64,000 bases of DNA from Rikenellaceae bacterium (GTDB lineage: Bacteria; Bacteroidota; Bacteroidia; Bacteroidales; Rikenellaceae), in contig JAJBUQ010000008.1 in NCBI GenBank assembly GCA_020860245.1, positions 257,228 through 321,227 on the forward strand. The letters are read 5' to 3'. The notes below the pieces were generated by a model. The model saw nothing but the letters and a program-made list of their open reading frames with translations. It was not told where the DNA came from and did no database searches. Shown piece after piece: positions 18,813-28,988 of the stretch (positions are counted from its first letter, which is position 1; every line of letters starts with the position of its first letter). Position numbers and translations under genes: made by a program.

Positions 18813-21800
18813 ATGGGGAAAAAAGTTTTAAAATATCTTTTTAGAGGAATACTTATACTAATCGGCATAGCAATAATAATATTCTTCGCGTTGGACCTGC
18901 CTCCGGTACAGAATTTCATTAAAAACAAAGCGGTATCGTACGTATCCAATAACATGGGAGTCCGGTTGTCAGTGGACCGCCTCCGGCTGAAATTTCCATT
19001 AAAACTTGCATTAAGTAACACAACGGTTCTTACGAACGACGCGGATACGTTATTTCACTGCAACGCTCTCGAAGCGGATGTCAAAGTTATTCCTTTGCTC
19101 GGACAGAATGTTGTCGTGAAACGGTTTCAGGCAGACGGATTAATTCTGGATTACACAGACGGTACTACGGGTATGGTTCTTACCGGAAGACTCGATTCGC
19201 TGTCGCTAAAGGCAGACAGGATCGATCTTAAACGGGATTCGATTGTAGTGGATTTTGTGACGGTGTACAATGGCAGCGTCTTTCTAAAAACCGGCACTTC
19301 GGTAGAAGACACCACCACAAACAACAGCATGTGGAGAATCGCAGGAGGATCTGTAAATATCCGCGAGACACGGTTCCGGATGGCCGACACGGAAGATAAT
19401 ACGGTTGTAAATGCCTATTTACGGAACGGAACGATAGCGAACGCATTGGTAGACATTCCATCGGCATTGGTCAGGGTCGAATCATTACGGCTGGATAACG
19501 GGGAATGTATAATAAACACCTATCCTTACGTCACGACGACTACAGACGATCTCACGGTATCCGATGCGGGTCAATGGGTAGTATCCGCAGGTAAGATCGA
19601 AATAAACGACACCGGATTTAGCTATTCAAACGGAACTCCGCCAACATCCGGAGGAATAGATTTTAATAATCTATCTCTGACAGATATAAACGCGGACATC
19701 GATTCGGCATATTACCGGGGTATCGAGATGGGGGCAACAATTAACGATATAAATCTGAAGGAACGTAATGGATTGGTAATTAAGCGACTTGAGACAAGAG
19801 CCTCTATCGATTCTACTCAGATAAACATCGACGATCTGGTACTGAAGACAACGAATTCAAACCTCACCGCCGATGCGGAGATTGGGAACGGGATTAGCCA
19901 ATCAGACCCACAAGCTCCTGTAAGGGCGCAGATTACCGCTGATGTTGATATTGACGAGATATTGTCACTTTTTACAATCGCGGACCAACAAATCGAGAGC
20001 AGTCTCAAAGGCAAGAGGCTGTCGGCGGTGGTAAATATCTCCGGATTACTCGGCAATTTATCGGTGAAACGGGCATATATAAAGATCCCTAACGAACTGG
20101 ATGCCTCAGTAGGCGGTACGATAACCAATGTTACGGATGCCGAACATATCGGAGGGAACATAAGGTTCATGGCTAATATTACGGACGGCGAACTTCTCGA
20201 AAAGATAATTCTCGACACCGCAGCACGGAACCGTATAAACATACCTCCGTTGTCTACCGAAGGAACAATTGCTGCATCTAACGGCGTATATTCTCCGGAT
20301 ATTAAACTGATTATTAACGGAGGAAACATAACGGTTGCCGGAAGCTACAACACCAATGTCAATGATTACAACCTGAATGCGGAGGCGCACGACTTCCCTA
20401 TCTACCGTATCCTTCCGCAGGACTCACTCGGGACCACGTCGTTCACGCTCATGGCAGAGGGTGAGGGATTCGATATTTATAACGCGGGCACAACGGCAGC
20501 GGTAGATTTCGAGCTCGACAGCCTGGAATACTCGGGATACACTTACAGAAAGATAAACGTCGAGGCGGAATTAAAGGAGCACTTCCTGACAGGCAGTATC
20601 TTCTCCGGGAGCGATGCGTTGGATATGGATCTCGACGTGTCGGGAATACTCATGGAGACGGATCAGCAGGCGGAGATACACGGGGAGGTGCGGAATCTCG
20701 ATCTGTACCGGATGAATTTTTCCGACAAAGAGTTGGATATGTCCTTCTTCCTCGACATAACTGCCAAGGCATCGGGCACAAGAGTGTTCGATTTTTATAC
20801 TGAGATAGACAGCCTGCATATTCATGAATCGGGCAAAGAAGTCGTACTGAATCATACGGAACTTACGATAGCAGCAGACACGACAGAGGTCGGTTTAAAA
20901 ATAAATTCCGGTGATATGTCCCTTACATTAACAGCTTACGGACCGTTGGATTCGGTAATTTCAAAAGTATCCGGCATTGCTGATATCGTACAGCAGCAGA
21001 TCGACAGACACGATATAGATATGACCGCGGTAAATACAGCTCTACCGGAGTTCGAGTTAGGTATGACAACAGGCAGTAATAACATAGTCGGATATTTTCT
21101 CAATCCGGCGAATTTAGGATTGAGGCGGATGGAACTGCACGCCTCCAAAACGAACGGACATCCGTTCACACTGGATTTGATGACGGATTATTTGACTTAC
21201 AACAATCTCTTGTTCGATACCTTATCGGTAGGTCTTGCCACAGAAGAGGAGAAGATGAAATATGACATTACCCTCTCCAATCTGCGGTCCGGAGAGAACA
21301 GCAAGGCACACATCGAATTGTACGGATCGGTCTACTCGGATACAGTTACCCTATCTGCAATCCATCATGACGCACAATGGAAGACAGGATTCGACATAAA
21401 TACTTACGCGACTTGGGGCGACAGTTCTGCAATTTTGCATATTATCGACCGCGGATTGATTCTTAATTATGACCAGTGGAGTGTAAATACTGACAATTAC
21501 ATATCCTACGGATTCTCTTCCGGAACTCTCGGAGCCAATCTACGAATGAGCTATGAGAATCAATTAGTGGCGGTCGAGACTCTTGACGACAGCAGTATCA
21601 ATCTGGAGATCGAGAATTTAGACATCGGGACTACTCTCAGCCTGCTCCCTTCCGCACCCCAAATGGACGGCGAACTATCCGCTAATCTTACCGCAGGGTT
21701 TAGTCCGGTATTCGCGGACGGAACCATATCGGCCAAGGACCTTCTATACAATAAGGATACTATCGGGAATATCGATATAGATCTGAATTACAACAACTCC

Positions 21801-23555
21801 TCAGGTTCGTTCGATGCGAATATAAATGTGAACGGCAGTCAGGTTCTCGTGGCAGACGGCAATCTCGGTACGGACAGTACCGGGAACCTTAACATTACAA
21901 CGCGATTGGACAGATTACCCTTGAATCTCGCCAATCCGTTCATTCCGGACGACTACGCGGATTTAAGAGGATATCTCAACGGCAGTTTCTCCGTCGCCGG
22001 AGCATCCGGCAGCACTGTCGTATCAGGCACTGCAACATTCGAAGACGCGGCGGTGGAGGTCGCGGCAGTAGGAACCGAATTCGACATCTCGGATAACACG
22101 CTGTCGATAGAGAACAGCGTATTGACGCTGAACGGATTCAGCATAATCTCACCGAACAACCAGACTCTCGATATAAACGGAACGGTCGATTTCACTAATT
22201 TCTCGAATATCCTTACCGATCTGAGCGTCACTGCGGATAATTTTCAAGCGGTGAACGTACAGCGCAACAGGACGTCTATGGTATATGGTACGGCATATAT
22301 CGACTTGGATGCCACTGCCAAAGGTCCGTTAAACGATCTGGTTGTACGGGGAGAACTCGACCTGTTGAATAATACGGATGTGACTTATGTCATGCAGGAT
22401 AATTCTCTTGATATAGAGGAACAGGCACAGGATATAGTAACGTTCGTATCGTTCAGCGACACGACATATTACGCGCTCCCGGATACAACCGCACGTCTCC
22501 AGCTCACTGGAATCGATATGCTCGTTAATATGAACATCGAGGAGGGAGTCAAGGCTGCGCTCAATCTTTCGACGGACGGTCAAAACCGCATTGAGGTACA
22601 GGGGAGCGGGGAACTGACCTACGCGACCAATCAGCTCGGAGACACCAGGTTTACCGGAAGATATAACCTGACAGGCGGTACGGTAAATTACAATCCTCCT
22701 GTAATATCGGCAAAGTCATTCGCGATACAGGACGGCAGCTACGTCCAGTGGAACGGAGACATCGCCGATCCCACCGTAAATATATCTGCTGTGGAGAGCC
22801 TTATAACTAATGTTACGGAGAAGGGTGAATCGGCGCGAAGAGTCGATTTTAATATAATCATAAAAGTTCAGAATACGCTTGAAAATCTGGAGATAACATT
22901 CGATCTCGCTGCCCCGAACGATCTCTCGATACAGAACCAGCTAACTGCAATGACGGACGAACAACGATCGACTCAAGCGATGAACCTCCTTATATACAAC
23001 ACTTACAGCGGTCCGGGTACGGTTGCCAAGGGCAATGCTACCAATCCGTTGAATAATTTCGTGGAACGTGAACTGAACCAGTGGGCGCAGGATAATCTCA
23101 AGGGTGTGGATCTGAGCTTCGGGATCGACCAGTACAGACAGGCGACTGCGACGGGGGAGACAACGCGTACCGATTATTCATATAGTCTCTCCAAGAATCT
23201 ATTTAACGATAGAGTCCGTACTGTAATCGGCGGACGAATCAGTACGGATTCGGAGACCGATGCCGCACTGACAGACAATTTTATAGACGATATCTCTCTC
23301 GAGTATCTTCTGAACGAGAGCGGGAATATGTACGTTAAAGTATTCCGTCACACCGGATACGAGAGTATTCTCGAGGGCGAAGTGACGCAGACCGGATTCG
23401 GATTCGTGGTCAGCAAGAAGATGAATAAACTATACGAATTGTTCCATTTCGGGAAAAAACGCAAGCAAAGAAGAGAGCAGAAGCGGGAGGCAGCTGCGGC
23501 AGCGGATAATACCGATACGGAATCCATAACCGAAGAATATGCGGATGAAGAATAA
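18813..23555 (+). CDS. tamB: TamB-like translocation and assembly module protein
   Basis: Very large (about 1580 residues) envelope protein anchored by one N-terminal membrane helix (about residues 8-28), followed by long beta-rich AsmA-like repeats spanning the periplasm and a C-terminal DUF490/TamB domain (about the last 350 residues, including YNLTGGTVNYNPPVISAKSF). Family members bridge inner and outer membranes and are linked to outer-membrane protein insertion or phospholipid transport. The C-terminus is charged and Arg/Glu rich. I start at ATG 18813; a TTG at 18780 is in frame but lacks support. The tamA homologue overlaps its end by 17 nt. Confidence 0.93.
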   Translation: MGKKVLKYLFRGILILIGIAIIIFFALDLPPVQNFIKNKAVSYVSNNMGVRLSVDRLRLKFPLKLALSNTTVLTNDADTLFHCNALEADVKVIPLLGQNVVVKRFQADGLILDYTDGTTGMVLTGRLDSLSLKADRIDLKRDSIVVDFVTVYNGSVFLKTGTSVEDTTTNNSMWRIAGGSVNIRETRFRMADTEDNTVVNAYLRNGTIANALVDIPSALVRVESLRLDNGECIINTYPYVTTTTDDLTVSDAGQWVVSAGKIEINDTGFSYSNGTPPTSGGIDFNNLSLTDINADIDSAYYRGIEMGATINDINLKERNGLVIKRLETRASIDSTQINIDDLVLKTTNSNLTADAEIGNGISQSDPQAPVRAQITADVDIDEILSLFTIADQQIESSLKGKRLSAVVNISGLLGNLSVKRAYIKIPNELDASVGGTITNVTDAEHIGGNIRFMANITDGELLEKIILDTAARNRINIPPLSTEGTIAASNGVYSPDIKLIINGGNITVAGSYNTNVNDYNLNAEAHDFPIYRILPQDSLGTTSFTLMAEGEGFDIYNAGTTAAVDFELDSLEYSGYTYRKINVEAELKEHFLTGSIFSGSDALDMDLDVSGILMETDQQAEIHGEVRNLDLYRMNFSDKELDMSFFLDITAKASGTRVFDFYTEIDSLHIHESGKEVVLNHTELTIAADTTEVGLKINSGDMSLTLTAYGPLDSVISKVSGIADIVQQQIDRHDIDMTAVNTALPEFELGMTTGSNNIVGYFLNPANLGLRRMELHASKTNGHPFTLDLMTDYLTYNNLLFDTLSVGLATEEEKMKYDITLSNLRSGENSKAHIELYGSVYSDTVTLSAIHHDAQWKTGFDINTYATWGDSSAILHIIDRGLILNYDQWSVNTDNYISYGFSSGTLGANLRMSYENQLVAVETLDDSSINLEIENLDIGTTLSLLPSAPQMDGELSANLTAGFSPVFADGTISAKDLLYNKDTIGNIDIDLNYNNSSGSFDANINVNGSQVLVADGNLGTDSTGNLNITTRLDRLPLNLANPFIPDDYADLRGYLNGSFSVAGASGSTVVSGTATFEDAAVEVAAVGTEFDISDNTLSIENSVLTLNGFSIISPNNQTLDINGTVDFTNFSNILTDLSVTADNFQAVNVQRNRTSMVYGTAYIDLDATAKGPLNDLVVRGELDLLNNTDVTYVMQDNSLDIEEQAQDIVTFVSFSDTTYYALPDTTARLQLTGIDMLVNMNIEEGVKAALNLSTDGQNRIEVQGSGELTYATNQLGDTRFTGRYNLTGGTVNYNPPVISAKSFAIQDGSYVQWNGDIADPTVNISAVESLITNVTEKGESARRVDFNIIIKVQNTLENLEITFDLAAPNDLSIQNQLTAMTDEQRSTQAMNLLIYNTYSGPGTVAKGNATNPLNNFVERELNQWAQDNLKGVDLSFGIDQYRQATATGETTRTDYSYSLSKNLFNDRVRTVIGGRISTDSETDAALTDNFIDDISLEYLLNESGNMYVKVFRHTGYESILEGEVTQTGFGFVVSKKMNKLYELFHFGKKRKQRREQKREAAAAADNTDTESITEEYADEE

Positions 23556-25860
23556 AATAACACTTGTTGCGGCCGTTATAACAGTTTTTTACATAATTTC
23601 CGGATGCTCCACGACCAAACGCATACCGGAGGGGGAGATACTGTACACGGGTGTGAAGAAGATAAAAATAAACGATTCGCTCGCGGGAGACGTACCGAAG
23701 TCCGTGATCTCGGATGTCAAGGCGCCTCTCTCCGTCAAACCGAATAATCCGCTCTACTCGCCGTACATAAGAACTCCTCTTCCCATAGGCTTATGGGCCT
23801 GGAATTATCTGTACACTACGAAGCAGAAAGGATTAAAACACTGGCTGTATAACAGACTCGCAAAGGAACCGGTATTAATATCGGATGTACAGCCTGAAGT
23901 GCGTCTGAGAGTGGTATCGCAAATTCTCGACAATAACGGTTACTTCAGGTCGACAGCAAGTTACGAACAGATTCCGGGCAAGAACAATCCGAAGAAGGCA
24001 CGGTTGAGCTACTTCGTAAACATACCGGAACCGTTCTATCTGGACAGCGTCTTCTATCTCCGTGCTGACGGAGACATAGGGAAGATAATCGACAGCATGA
24101 GACAGCGGTCGTCCATTAAACCGGGGATGCAGTACAATCTGGATACCCTTGCGAATGAGAGAGTTAAGATAACGAATGTCTTACGGAACAACGGGTATTA
24201 TTACTTCCGATCCGATTACATAGAATATCTCGCGGACACCACTCGCGGGGATAAGACGGTCGAGCTTAAAATGAGATTCAACAGCGGAACTCCGGAAGAG
24301 GTTCTCCGAACTTACGATATAGGGGATATTAATATCGCCGTAGTCAATTATACATCGGGGGGAGATTTAGATACGGTTATTTACGACGGGCTTACCATAA
24401 AATATGAACGACCCCGGAGAATACGTCCGCGTATACTATCCGAAGCAGTCAATATTCAGAAGGGGGACAAATATACATTAAACGCACAAACAAAGACTCA
24501 AAACGACCTCAATTCTTTAGGGGTGTTCAGGTATGTGAACCTCAATATCGTTCCTCTCGACTCCATAGGAGAATCCAATCTTCTGGACGTAAACATTACG
24601 GCAGAGATGGATCAGCCTTTGCAGGCGCAGTTTGAAGCGGACGTCTACTCCAAATCGAACAGCTTCGTCGGACCGGGTGCGATATTCTCGGTCAGACACA
24701 ATAATATTTTCAAGGGGGCAGAGGTGCTGTCGGTCCGACTTACGGGATCATACGAATGGCAGACTGGGAACAGGCGGCAGATTGAGGGGGAATCCAAACT
24801 TATCAATTCTTACGAATTCGGTATAACCGCTTCACTGAATATTCCACGGTTTACTCCGCGCATGTTTAACAGGCTCACCTACCCTACCGGAACCGTGTTC
24901 CAATTAGGCGCGGACATCCTCAATCGTCCGGGATATTTCAGAATGCTATCGTTGAACGGTTCGGCAAATTATAATTTCCAGACCTCTCCGTACAGCTTCC
25001 ATACAGTTACGGCATTCAAATTGGTATATACTAAACTTCTTAACTCCACCGATTCATTTAATCAAACCATGGATCAGAATCCTGCGATCGCGTTGAGTTT
25101 CCGCGACCAGTTGATACCATCAATAGGCTATACATACACTTACGACCGTATATTCGGACAGAGGCAGAGGAACCGTGTATTCTGGCAGACGAGCGTCACC
25201 TCGGCAGGCAATATAATCTACGGGGTATCGAGCCTCTTCGGCGCCAAGGGCAGCGACAGGAAGATATTCGGAGTGGAATATTCACAATTCATGAAGCTGA
25301 CCACGGAATTTCGACACTACCATAAGATAGGAGAAAAAAATACTCTTGCGGCAAGATTTATTGCAGGAATAGGATATGCTTACGCGAACTCGACGGTACT
25401 GCCGTACAGCGAACAATTCTATATAGGGGGAGCGAACAGCATCAGGGCCTTCACTATAAGGTCGATAGGACCTGGAAGCTACAAACCGGCTGACGAGAAC
25501 GAATCGCTCAGCTACCTCGACCAGACAGGAGATTTCAAGCTGGAAGGTAACATAGAGTTCCGGTTCGCGATAATGGGGAAACTGAACGGCGCTGTATTCA
25601 TGGATGCGGGGAATATCTGGCTTCTGAGGAACGATCCTCTGCGACCGGGGGCTCAATTGAGGGCTAAAGGATTCTTCAACGAGATAGCATTGGGAACCGG
25701 TGCGGGACTAAGGTACGACATCAGTTATCTCGTTATCCGCGCAGACCTCGGAATAGGACTGCATACACCCTACTCCAATCCGGACAACGGAGGCTATTTC
25801 AATACTCCGAGCTTCAGGAACGATATAGGGTTCCACTTGGCGATCGGATATCCGTTCTAA
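23539..25860 (+). CDS. tamA: TamA/BamA-family outer membrane protein (lipoprotein)
   Basis: 773-residue Omp85-superfamily protein. The N-terminus is a lipoprotein signal with lipobox ISGC (Cys about residue 23), unlike proteobacterial TamA. POTRA-like domains occupy roughly residues 30-400, then a 16-strand barrel with the L6-type motif region around YIGGANSIRAFTIRSIGPG and a C-terminal strand ending in Phe. It overlaps tamB, and the pair is expected to act together in outer-membrane assembly. No anomaly apart from the lipid anchor, which is common in Bacteroidota. Confidence 0.92.
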   Translation: MRMKNKITLVAAVITVFYIISGCSTTKRIPEGEILYTGVKKIKINDSLAGDVPKSVISDVKAPLSVKPNNPLYSPYIRTPLPIGLWAWNYLYTTKQKGLKHWLYNRLAKEPVLISDVQPEVRLRVVSQILDNNGYFRSTASYEQIPGKNNPKKARLSYFVNIPEPFYLDSVFYLRADGDIGKIIDSMRQRSSIKPGMQYNLDTLANERVKITNVLRNNGYYYFRSDYIEYLADTTRGDKTVELKMRFNSGTPEEVLRTYDIGDINIAVVNYTSGGDLDTVIYDGLTIKYERPRRIRPRILSEAVNIQKGDKYTLNAQTKTQNDLNSLGVFRYVNLNIVPLDSIGESNLLDVNITAEMDQPLQAQFEADVYSKSNSFVGPGAIFSVRHNNIFKGAEVLSVRLTGSYEWQTGNRRQIEGESKLINSYEFGITASLNIPRFTPRMFNRLTYPTGTVFQLGADILNRPGYFRMLSLNGSANYNFQTSPYSFHTVTAFKLVYTKLLNSTDSFNQTMDQNPAIALSFRDQLIPSIGYTYTYDRIFGQRQRNRVFWQTSVTSAGNIIYGVSSLFGAKGSDRKIFGVEYSQFMKLTTEFRHYHKIGEKNTLAARFIAGIGYAYANSTVLPYSEQFYIGGANSIRAFTIRSIGPGSYKPADENESLSYLDQTGDFKLEGNIEFRFAIMGKLNGAVFMDAGNIWLLRNDPLRPGAQLRAKGFFNEIALGTGAGLRYDISYLVIRADLGIGLHTPYSNPDNGGYFNTPSFRNDIGFHLAIGYPF

Positions 25861-25865
25861 TAAAA

Positions 25866-25886
25866 AATCCCGCGGTCAGCGGGATT
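25866..25886 (-). terminator. Terminator between convergent tamA and efp
   Basis: Perfect 8-bp stem AATCCCGC (25866-25873) with GCGGGATT (25879-25886), loop of 5. Read on the minus strand it is followed by a T run (25867-25862), so it mainly serves efp; on the plus strand the T run is poor. Confidence 0.8.
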
Positions 25887-25904
25887 ATTGTATAATTTAT
25901 ACAG

Positions 25905-26471
25905 TTATTTTGTTCTTTCGTAATATTCACGCGTACGAGTATCAACGCGGATTTTTTCCCCTGTATTAATGAAGAGAGGGACGCGGATTGTAGCACCGGT
26001 CTCTACGGTAGCGGGTTTCAAAGAATTTGTCGAGGCAGTGTCGCCTTTAATCCCTGGTTCTGTATAAGTTATCTCCATGTCAATTATGGGAGGGAGCTCG
26101 GCGGTAAGTACGGATTCTTTCTCCGTATGGAACATAACCTCGACCACCTGTCCTTCCTTCATAAGGTCGGAGTTGTTGATAAGGTTGCGGTCGATCTGTA
26201 TTTGTTCGAAGGTCTCGGTGTGCATGAAGTTGCACCCCATATCGTCTTCATAGAGATACTGGTACGGACGGCGTTCGACCCTTACCGGTTCGATTTTTTC
26301 TCCTGCCGAGAATGTATGGTCTATGGTACGTCCGTTCTCCAAATTCTTGATTTTTGTTCTTACGAACGCAGGGCCCTTGCCGGGTTTTACGTGCTGGAAT
26401 TCAACGATAGAGAATGTTTTACCGTTGAGTTCGATACACATTCCGTTCTTTATGTCTGCTGTTGTAGCCAT
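25905..26471 (-). CDS. efp: Elongation factor P
   Basis: Translation factor that rescues ribosomes stalled at polyproline. 188 residues with the three beta-barrel domains: N-terminal KOW-like domain with the loop [10 protein letters not shown] (Lys near residue 32 at the modification position), central OB domain, and C-terminal [12 protein letters not shown]. The tip Lys matches the form modified by EpmA or by aminopentanol-type pathways, not the Arg-rhamnosyl type. No modification enzyme gene lies in the window. Confidence 0.97.
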   Translation of the reverse strand: MATTADIKNGMCIELNGKTFSIVEFQHVKPGKGPAFVRTKIKNLENGRTIDHTFSAGEKIEPVRVERRPYQYLYEDDMGCNFMHTETFEQIQIDRNLINNSDLMKEGQVVEVMFHTEKESVLTAELPPIIDMEITYTEPGIKGDTASTNSLKPATVETGATIRVPLFINTGEKIRVDTRTREYYERTK

Positions 26472-26567
26472 TATTTTTTAATTTTGATTTCAAAGAGATG
26501 CAAATATCCGTTTTTTTATGATAAAATACAAATTGGCCGGATCACAATCGGCTGATAATAGGCGGAT

Positions 26568-28820
26568 TTAATAAAATAATCCTTTACGGTTGAATATCGT
26601 GTATCCGAAGTTGAAGACTACGAACCATGTCTTCTTTCCGGCATCGAAATTCGTAAGGGTAAGACTTGCGGCTCCTATGGGGGTTTGATAGACAAGCGTG
26701 GAGTTGAATATATACCTCAGACGTTCGGACGCCGCCTGCTCGTATTCGCTTCCGAAGGTCTCGGCTCCGAACGCATATACGCTGTTCTTTAGATAAAAAT
26801 TATCAATAAAATGGAACGTCGGCATTACGCCCAATCCCACATAACTGTTTCCCCGGAACCGGTCGATGTACAGCGATTTACTGTACGGTGTGGGGGTGAA
26901 CGACGGAGCCGTGAAATTTGCCAAGTGGTAGTCGTGGAACGAGGGACGCGTCGTTACGACGGCTTCGGCGGACAAACCCAGTGAGAACCACTTCGCAATA
27001 CGGAAGTAATCCTCCCGGGAGAATTTGGCCCCGAACCATATTTTATTGTTGCGGACGGCGCGCCCTTCTTCTTTGTATTTTTCGTTCCCGTTTACGTATA
27101 TCGCAGACGCAGACTGATATATACCGCTCGTAGGGTACTGCGAGTAATTGAGGGTGTTCTTAACCGCCTCCAGCTGCAAGCCTACGTAATTAAAATCGGA
27201 TTTGGTAATTTTCCCGGTAAGTTTATCGTCTGTGTCGAGATAATATTTATAATCGTTCACTCCGTAATTTACACGGAACTGAAGAACGGTACTCCTTCCC
27301 GGAGGCATTCCGAACGACGCGGATACGAATTTATCTATACTCTGATTAAAACCGTCGTTGGCATAACGGCTCTTATCGCTCCCTTTGGAGTAATTGAAAT
27401 TATTATAATTAAAGAACAGGTCGTAATAAAACGGCGTCCAAAGGTATATGTCGCTTCTTAGTCCGACCACCATGGAGGTGTACAACGAACCGAACGTTCC
27501 GTCGAACCTGAAGCTGTACGCGCTCTTGTCTATTATTTTGTATTCCAAGCCCACATAGGCCTGATTGAGATATGTGGAAGATATGTTTCCTCCGACTTTA
27601 ACCCTGAAGCTGGGCTTCGTCTTAAGGTCGAGCCCTATCCTGAAGTATCCGGCGGTATCGTCATAGGTAACGTGCGGGAATTCAGATACGATATCTCCTT
27701 CCGAGAGCAATTTGAAATACTCGGACTTAAATTCGGGGAATGTGAATTTTTTATTCTTATCGTTGAATCCAAGAATGTCGCTTACGTACTTGACCTGGTT
27801 CGGATTTAAACCGTTGATCTCGTAATCTTCGAAGATTAGTTCCGGAATATGCGAACGGAATTGAAGCCTTTTATTATAGAGCTCCTCATCGCTGACCCGC
27901 CTCGGAATCCTCATTTTTATGGAATCCATCATCTGCATCGCATCCTGATATCCGGCGTCTATGATATACTGCGCTTTGGAAAAATCGAGCATGCTCACAT
28001 CCTTGAAAACACGTTCCACCATGATGCCTTTATCCGCAGGAAGATCATAGTCGGTATACCCCATCATAATAGTCTCTACCTGCTCGATAAGATTGTTTTC
28101 GTCCGGCAGTTTATTACCGTCCACGCACTTACCTCCTATAAGTATATCCGGATCGAAGTCGTGTTCCACCACTTCCCACGGGAAGTTGTTATATATTCCA
28201 CCGTCATAAAGAAGAAGGGAATCTTCTTTAACAGGTTTAAATACGAACGGAATACTCATCGAAGCACGAATGGCCGTCCCTACGTCACCGGATTTAAAAA
28301 TAACCTCTTTTTTGTTATATACATCGGAGGCGACGCACCGGAAGGGTACGAGAAGATTATCAAAATTACCCTCCGCCACGGCCGACGCAGCAGAGAATAT
28401 CTCTATAAACGACATATCTATCTGCGTGGAAGGGATCAGGTTGGTAGGGAGAACGGCGATATTATTCTTGGACTTAAAGTCCAGATTAAACGTCACCATA
28501 GCCTGATCGGGATACATACGCTTAAAATAGAAGAAGTATCTGCTCTCTATTTTACCGCTGAGCCACAATTTTACCTGATCCGACAGGAACAACGCTTCCA
28601 TCTCTTCCGGAGTATAGCCGATAGCGTACAGCCCTGCAACTATCGAACCCATCGAGGTTCCGGCTACATAATCGATAGGAATATTATTCTCCTCCAGGGC
28701 TTTGATTAATCCGATATGATAGAGACCTTTCGCACCTCCTCCGCTGAGAACCAGCCCTACCCTTTGAGCGCTTACGGTTACGACGGAAAAAAATAATACA
28801 ACCGCACACAGATACTTCAT
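26568..28820 (-). CDS. Patatin-like phospholipase fused to an outer-membrane beta-barrel
   Basis: 750 residues: signal peptide (about 1-18), then a patatin domain with oxyanion loop SGGGAKGLYHIG, nucleophile elbow GTSMGS (Ser about residue 62) and the catalytic Asp in DGGIYNNFP near residue 200. A POTRA-like segment follows near 310-380, then an Omp85/surface-antigen barrel ending in FGYTIFNRKGLFY. This is the type Vd (PlpD-like) layout common in Bacteroidota as RssA-like proteins. All patatin catalytic residues look intact. Substrate is probably phospholipid, by family. Transcribed divergently from pheS. Confidence 0.9.
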   Translation of the reverse strand: MKYLCAVVLFFSVVTVSAQRVGLVLSGGGAKGLYHIGLIKALEENNIPIDYVAGTSMGSIVAGLYAIGYTPEEMEALFLSDQVKLWLSGKIESRYFFYFKRMYPDQAMVTFNLDFKSKNNIAVLPTNLIPSTQIDMSFIEIFSAASAVAEGNFDNLLVPFRCVASDVYNKKEVIFKSGDVGTAIRASMSIPFVFKPVKEDSLLLYDGGIYNNFPWEVVEHDFDPDILIGGKCVDGNKLPDENNLIEQVETIMMGYTDYDLPADKGIMVERVFKDVSMLDFSKAQYIIDAGYQDAMQMMDSIKMRIPRRVSDEELYNKRLQFRSHIPELIFEDYEINGLNPNQVKYVSDILGFNDKNKKFTFPEFKSEYFKLLSEGDIVSEFPHVTYDDTAGYFRIGLDLKTKPSFRVKVGGNISSTYLNQAYVGLEYKIIDKSAYSFRFDGTFGSLYTSMVVGLRSDIYLWTPFYYDLFFNYNNFNYSKGSDKSRYANDGFNQSIDKFVSASFGMPPGRSTVLQFRVNYGVNDYKYYLDTDDKLTGKITKSDFNYVGLQLEAVKNTLNYSQYPTSGIYQSASAIYVNGNEKYKEEGRAVRNNKIWFGAKFSREDYFRIAKWFSLGLSAEAVVTTRPSFHDYHLANFTAPSFTPTPYSKSLYIDRFRGNSYVGLGVMPTFHFIDNFYLKNSVYAFGAETFGSEYEQAASERLRYIFNSTLVYQTPIGAASLTLTNFDAGKKTWFVVFNFGYTIFNRKGLFY

Positions 28821-28831
28821 AATTTATTCTT

Positions 28832-28861
28832 TTGAACGTAAAATATAAATTAGTACTTTTG
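28832..28861 (+). promoter_or_regulatory. Promoter for pheS
   Basis: TTG at 28832-28834 (as TTTTG), 19-bp spacer, TACTTTTG at 28854-28861: a textbook Bacteroides promoter. It leaves a leader of about 120 nt before pheS. Confidence 0.72.
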
Positions 28862-28886
28862 TAGATTAACGGTAAGCATACCGCTT

Positions 28887-28957
28887 CTTGCAAAATACTC
28901 TGCAAGTTAATTATTTAAGTTTAAAATACGGCCTGAAACGGATTACAGGCTATAAAA
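28887..28957 (+). other. pheS leader with two small hairpins
   Basis: Downstream of the promoter, CTTGCA...TGCAAG (about 28887-28906, 6 bp, 8-nt loop) and GCCTG...CAGGC (about 28931-28951, 5 bp) could fold in the leader RNA. No T run follows either, no T-box motif is visible, and no Phe-rich leader peptide is seen, so a regulatory role is only a possibility. Confidence 0.3.
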
Positions 28958-28988
28958 AAGACTTATTTTGTAAAAGCGGGTGCTTTAA

